Source: JBBRYB01 sp038238115 (GTDB lineage Bacteria > Actinomycetota > Actinomycetes > Propionibacteriales > Nocardioidaceae). From it: DNA of 64,000 bases. The first letter of the stretch is position 1, and each line of letters starts with the position of its first letter. The stretch spans positions 62,001 through 126,000 of the forward strand of contig JBBRYB010000008.1 of the NCBI GenBank assembly GCA_038238115.1, given 5' to 3'. The translations under genes and the position numbers were made by a program. Below are positions 60,799-64,000 of this stretch, one piece after another. The notes under the pieces were generated by a model, which ran no database searches, was not told the DNA's origin, and saw only the letters and a list, made by a program, of their open reading frames with translations.

Positions 60799-62145
60799 TC
60801 ACCAGCCGGTGAAGAACAGGTGCTGGACCACCAGAGCCAGCACGACCTGGCCGACGAGGCCCGGCCGGCGCCAGCGTTCGGGGAGCAGCGCGGTGCCCAC
60901 CAGGAGCCACGGCACGAACGGCAGCCAGATGCGCTCAACCTCCGCCTTGCTCATCTGGGACACATCCGCCAGCACCACGCACGCGGTGGCCGCACACGTC
61001 AAGATGACGACCGGGCGGTCCAACCCGCGGCCAACGCCCTCGCGGGCCTGGCGGGCACGGACCACGGCGGTCGCGACAGCGGCGCCTACGATCGGCCCGG
61101 CGCTGAAGGAAAGCGCGGCGAAGTCGCCCCAGATCCAGTACTGGAAGGGGCGGACCCGGGCAATGCCGGCTCGATAGCGCTCCACGAGCACCGGATAGGC
61201 CTCCCACCAGGCAAAACCAGCGACCGCAAACGCGAGCACAACCGCCGCGGCGCTTGCCACTGCCCACGGCAAGGGCCGCCACGAGCGCGCGATCATGAGT
61301 ACGGCGATGGCCAAGAGAGCCAGCAGCGGCAGCCCGTACGACATCATGACGCAGTAGCCGAGCAGCAGGCCTGCCAGCAGCCCCCAACCGGCCACCGCGC
61401 GACCACGAGACGTGGCCGAGACCGCGAGACAGCACAGCCCCCAAGCGGCTACGGCACCGAAGACGGCGTCGGCAGACACGGCCATCCAGATGGCGGCAGT
61501 CCCGAGCACGAGGAAAGGGGCGGCCAAGCGCGCGCAGGGCTCGGCGCCGAGGCGGCGAAGTGTGCTGAGGACCGCGGCGGGCGTCGTCGCCGCGACCAGG
61601 AGCACGACCCAGCCCGCGGCCAGCCCCGAGCCGAGACCCACCCGCACGAGCAACACGAAGAACAGCAGCGCGCCGGGGGGATGTCCCGCGATGTGCGACG
61701 GCCACTGCCTGTCACCGGCGGCAAAGGGGATCCGGGAGATGTACTCGTGCAGCGTGGTCGAGACGTTCGTGACGCTGCGCGCGGTGTTGAGGTATTCGTA
61801 GCTCGTGGTGAGGATGTGGCCGATGCCGTTCCAGCCGTCGACAGTGGCAAGACTCGCCAGCCAGGCGACACCCAGCGCAAACGTGCCGAGCAGCAGGCGC
61901 GGCCACGGCCACACAGCGGCGGCACGTGGAGCGTAGAGAACACCGATGAGCCCCACGGCCAGGGCCGGTAGGGTGCCCGGCCCGACGCGCGGATCCCAGT
62001 CGGCGTGCAACGGCGGGAAGTGCTTGACGTGCACGTTCCAGTCAGTGAGAGGGGGCAGTGCCATGGCGACGGCCATGAGCGCTACCGCGCCGAGCAGACC
62101 CGTCCAGGCCGCGGCGGATGCGCGACGCTGCGGCACGAACGGCAT
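60799..62145 (-). CDS. Multi-pass membrane glycosyltransferase-like (GT-C) protein
   Basis: A 448-aa protein with about eleven hydrophobic helices. The first extracytoplasmic loop (D-W-N-V-H-V-K-H, D-W-D-P-R-V-G) has acidic residues in the position used by GT-C polyprenyl-phosphate mannosyl- or arabinosyltransferases. P-S-H-I-A-G-H-P-P-G-A near residue 170 is typical of such proteins in actinomycetes. It converges on the epimerase and is divergent from the GT2 gene. Confidence 0.65.
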   Translation of the reverse strand: MPFVPQRRASAAAWTGLLGAVALMAVAMALPPLTDWNVHVKHFPPLHADWDPRVGPGTLPALAVGLIGVLYAPRAAAVWPWPRLLLGTFALGVAWLASLATVDGWNGIGHILTTSYEYLNTARSVTNVSTTLHEYISRIPFAAGDRQWPSHIAGHPPGALLFFVLLVRVGLGSGLAAGWVVLLVAATTPAAVLSTLRRLGAEPCARLAAPFLVLGTAAIWMAVSADAVFGAVAAWGLCCLAVSATSRGRAVAGWGLLAGLLLGYCVMMSYGLPLLALLAIAVLMIARSWRPLPWAVASAAAVVLAFAVAGFAWWEAYPVLVERYRAGIARVRPFQYWIWGDFAALSFSAGPIVGAAVATAVVRARQAREGVGRGLDRPVVILTCAATACVVLADVSQMSKAEVERIWLPFVPWLLVGTALLPERWRRPGLVGQVVLALVVQHLFFTGW

Positions 62146-62267
62146 GGGGGGAGCCTAGGCAGGTCGAGCGGCGTACCTGCGCCGGAATCGCCGGGCGCAG
62201 ATGTCGTCACAGTTCCGTAAGCGCGTCTTGGCACTCCCACGGCCTTCGCTTCCCTAGGGTGGAAGAC

Positions 62268-62927
62268 ATGTCAGCGCACTGTGACGTTGTGCTTCCGTGC
62301 CGTGACGAGGGGGCCGCTCTGCCGGGAGTCCTCGCCGCGGTGCCGGCCGGTCTACGCGTCATCGTCGTCGACAACGGGTCGTCCGACGACACCGCCGAGG
62401 TGGCGCGACGCAGTGGCGCCAGCGTGGTCCGCGAGGACAGACCCGGCTACGGCGCCGCTGTGCACGCCGGCATCGAGGCGGCGGAGGCGCCCCTCGTGGC
62501 GGTGATGGACGGCGACGGTTCGATGGACCCGCGTGAACTGACCATGCTGATCGACGAGGTGGACGCCGGCAGGGCCACGCTGGCGGCGGGCTGGCGCCGC
62601 CCCGTCTCGACCGCGGCTCATCCCTGGCATGCCAGGATCGGCAACCTGTTGGTCCTCGCGTGGTTGCGGCGTCGCACCGGACTGTCGCTGCACGACATCG
62701 CCCCGATGCGCGTCTGCCCTCGCCGGGAGCTGCTCGACCTGGGTGTCGAGGACCGCCGCTTCGGCTACCCGGTCGAGCTGCTCGTGCGGGCGCATCGGGC
62801 CGGCTGGGTGATCACCGAACACGACATCAGCTACCACCCCCGCGCCGACGGCACCAGATCCAAGGTGTCCGGCTCCGTCAGAGGAACGCTGCGAACCGCT
62901 CGCGACTTCGCCAAGGCCTTGCCATGA
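62268..62927 (+). CDS. Family 2 glycosyltransferase
   Basis: A 219-aa cytoplasmic GT-A enzyme. V-V-D-N-G-S-S-D-D-T (residues 33-42) and the metal-binding D-G-D-G-S (81-85) are the family motifs. It resembles dolichol-phosphate-type and TIGR04283-like short enzymes without a membrane tail. ATG 62268 has GGAAGA upstream. Coupled by overlap to the DUF2064 gene. Confidence 0.92.
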   Translation: MSAHCDVVLPCRDEGAALPGVLAAVPAGLRVIVVDNGSSDDTAEVARRSGASVVREDRPGYGAAVHAGIEAAEAPLVAVMDGDGSMDPRELTMLIDEVDAGRATLAAGWRRPVSTAAHPWHARIGNLLVLAWLRRRTGLSLHDIAPMRVCPRRELLDLGVEDRRFGYPVELLVRAHRAGWVITEHDISYHPRADGTRSKVSGSVRGTLRTARDFAKALP

Positions 62928-63628
62928 CAACCGGTGTGCTGGTCGTCGCGAAGGCGCCCGTCACCGGGCTCGCGAAGACCAGGATCGCGATCAGGACCGG
63001 AAATCTCGTGGCCGCCGAACTGGCGGCCGCTTCCCTGCTCGACACCATGGACGTCGTCGAGGGCTGGGTGCCCACGTCTGGTCGCCTGATGGCACTGACC
63101 GGAGACCTGACAGACGCGGTCGACGGAGCCGAGATCGGTCGTCGGCTCACCGCGTGGACCGTAGTGGATCAGCGAGGTCGGTCGTTCGCCGAGCGGCTCG
63201 TCGCCGCACACCACGACGCCGCGGCGCTGTGGGGCGGTGGCGGCGTCGTCGTCCAGATCGGGATGGACACCCCGGGCATCAAAGGGTCGGACCTGGACGC
63301 GCTGGCAGCGGCAGTCACGTCTACCGGCAGCTCGGCCGCCGACGCGGCTCTCGGACCGGCCAGCGACGGCGGTTGGTGGGGACTGGCCACGCGACGGGCG
63401 GGGTACGTCGACGGGCTAGTCAACGTAGCGATGTCGCAACCCGACACAGGCGAGCGCACCGCCACCGCGCTAGGACTGGCCGGTGCGCGGGTCCGCCTCC
63501 TACACGAGCTGCGCGACGTCGACAGGCTGGCGGACGTCCTGGTCGTTGCCGGGTCGGCCCCCGGGACGCGTTTCGCCCGGGCGGCGGCTCGGTCGATGGC
63601 CTCGATCGGCGGCCAGCTGACGCGATGA
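62924..63628 (+). CDS. DUF2064/TIGR04282-family glycosyltransferase-like protein
   Basis: A 234-aa nucleotidyl/glycosyltransferase-fold protein. It starts T-G-V-L-V-V-A-K-A-P-V-T-G-L-A-K-T-R, where K-A-P-x-x-G-x-x-K-T-R is the family motif. I-G-M-D-T-P is the acidic second motif, and L-G-P-A-S-D-G-G-W-W-G-L the third. The function is unproven; it often accompanies GT2 genes like the one it overlaps. Confidence 0.9.
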   Translation: MTTGVLVVAKAPVTGLAKTRIAIRTGNLVAAELAAASLLDTMDVVEGWVPTSGRLMALTGDLTDAVDGAEIGRRLTAWTVVDQRGRSFAERLVAAHHDAAALWGGGGVVVQIGMDTPGIKGSDLDALAAAVTSTGSSAADAALGPASDGGWWGLATRRAGYVDGLVNVAMSQPDTGERTATALGLAGARVRLLHELRDVDRLADVLVVAGSAPGTRFARAAARSMASIGGQLTR

Positions 63629-64000
63629 CGTCGCTGCCACAGGTTCGGGAGGAGCGGCTGCACCTGACTCCCGCGGCGGCGTACGCGGCCGCACTGCGAG
63701 GAGAACCGTGCCGCGTACTCGGGCTGGGCGACGATCCCGCTACCAAGCTGTCGGCCCGGCGATGGCTCGGGGACGCAGACCCGGTCGACCACCGGCTCCT
63801 GTCGCTGTGCAGGGGCGCCACCGTCGACGTCGGCTGCGGGCCGGGTCGGATGACCCAGGCATTGCTCGAGCGCGGGCACGCGGCGCTCGGGATCGACATC
63901 GTCGCTGAGGCGGTCCACCAGACCAGGGCGCGCGGTGCCGTGGCCCTGCAGCGCGACGTGTTCTCCACCTTGCCGGGGGAGGGCCGCTGGGACACCGTGC
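63625..64000 (+). CDS. Class I SAM-dependent methyltransferase, truncated by the window
   Basis: The first 125 codons only. The ATG overlaps the previous stop. The SAM-binding motif V-D-V-G-C-G-P-G-R-M appears at about residues 70-79, followed by an acidic G-I-D-I-V. The substrate is unknown; the position behind GT2 and DUF2064 is a frequent combination. Confidence 0.85.
   Translation, partial: MTSLPQVREERLHLTPAAAYAAALRGEPCRVLGLGDDPATKLSARRWLGDADPVDHRLLSLCRGATVDVGCGPGRMTQALLERGHAALGIDIVAEAVHQTRARGAVALQRDVFSTLPGEGRWDTV

Overview
The window is high-GC, densely coded DNA with many ATGA/GTGA overlapping start-stop pairs and frequent GTG starts. It carries actinobacterial hallmarks: thyX, dapA, RNase J, ftsK, a RodZ-like gene, rimO, pgsA, cinA and clgR in one conserved run, an Eis-like acetyltransferase, an lhr-nei pair and a tad pilus cluster. 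I infer a chromosomal segment of an actinomycete, possibly Nocardioidaceae or a relative. The family-level guess is weak.

Layout. Positions 1-5423: end of a sugar ABC importer, a Tat-exported propeller-type glycosidase-like protein, a decayed lectin-like fragment, a Tat-exported ferritin-like protein, a dienelactone hydrolase and a small secreted protein. 5574-6932: dctA-type carboxylate symporter broken by three single-base deletions. 7368-12131: tad/flp pilus genes (ATPase, two TadB/C membrane proteins, a 56-aa pilin-like peptide, three TadE/F/G-like pseudopilins). 12166-12390: antisense remnant of a glycosidase. 12489-16249: paaABCDE, the phenylacetyl-CoA epoxidase operon. 16246-16500: eight-unit tandem array. 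16584-21620: thyX, dapA, rnj and a membrane protein.

22048-27230 is the most intriguing block: a compact four-gene operon encoding an ECF-like sigma factor, a 155-aa companion, a cytoplasmic subtilisin-like (S8) protease with a hexapeptide repeat linker, and a TPR-CHAT protein with an intact His/Cys dyad. It looks like a protease-controlled transcription switch and recalls the TPR-CHAT/Csx30/RpoE logic of type III-E CRISPR systems, but there is no CRISPR here. A heptad-coding tandem array joins it to the Eis-like acetyltransferase.

28764-39004: phosphoesterase, ftsK, RodZ-like fusion, rimO, pgsA, cinA, SRPBCC protein, aldo/keto reductase and clgR. 39022-45386 (minus strand): nei and lhr plus a nitrilase-family hydrolase. 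45455-53882 is a coherent quaternary-amine module: a four-gene OpuC-type importer, an IclR regulator, and a divergent operon for an FAD demethylating dehydrogenase, a GcvT-like THF aminomethyltransferase and a betaine-homocysteine-methyltransferase-like enzyme, with a strong palindromic operator between them. 54048-58738: a GH15 enzyme and a DrrA/B-type ABC exporter. 58825-64000: MTA phosphorylase, a sugar epimerase, a membrane glycosyltransferase, a GT2 enzyme, a DUF2064 protein and a truncated methyltransferase. I saw no tRNA, rRNA, CRISPR array or intact insertion sequence.
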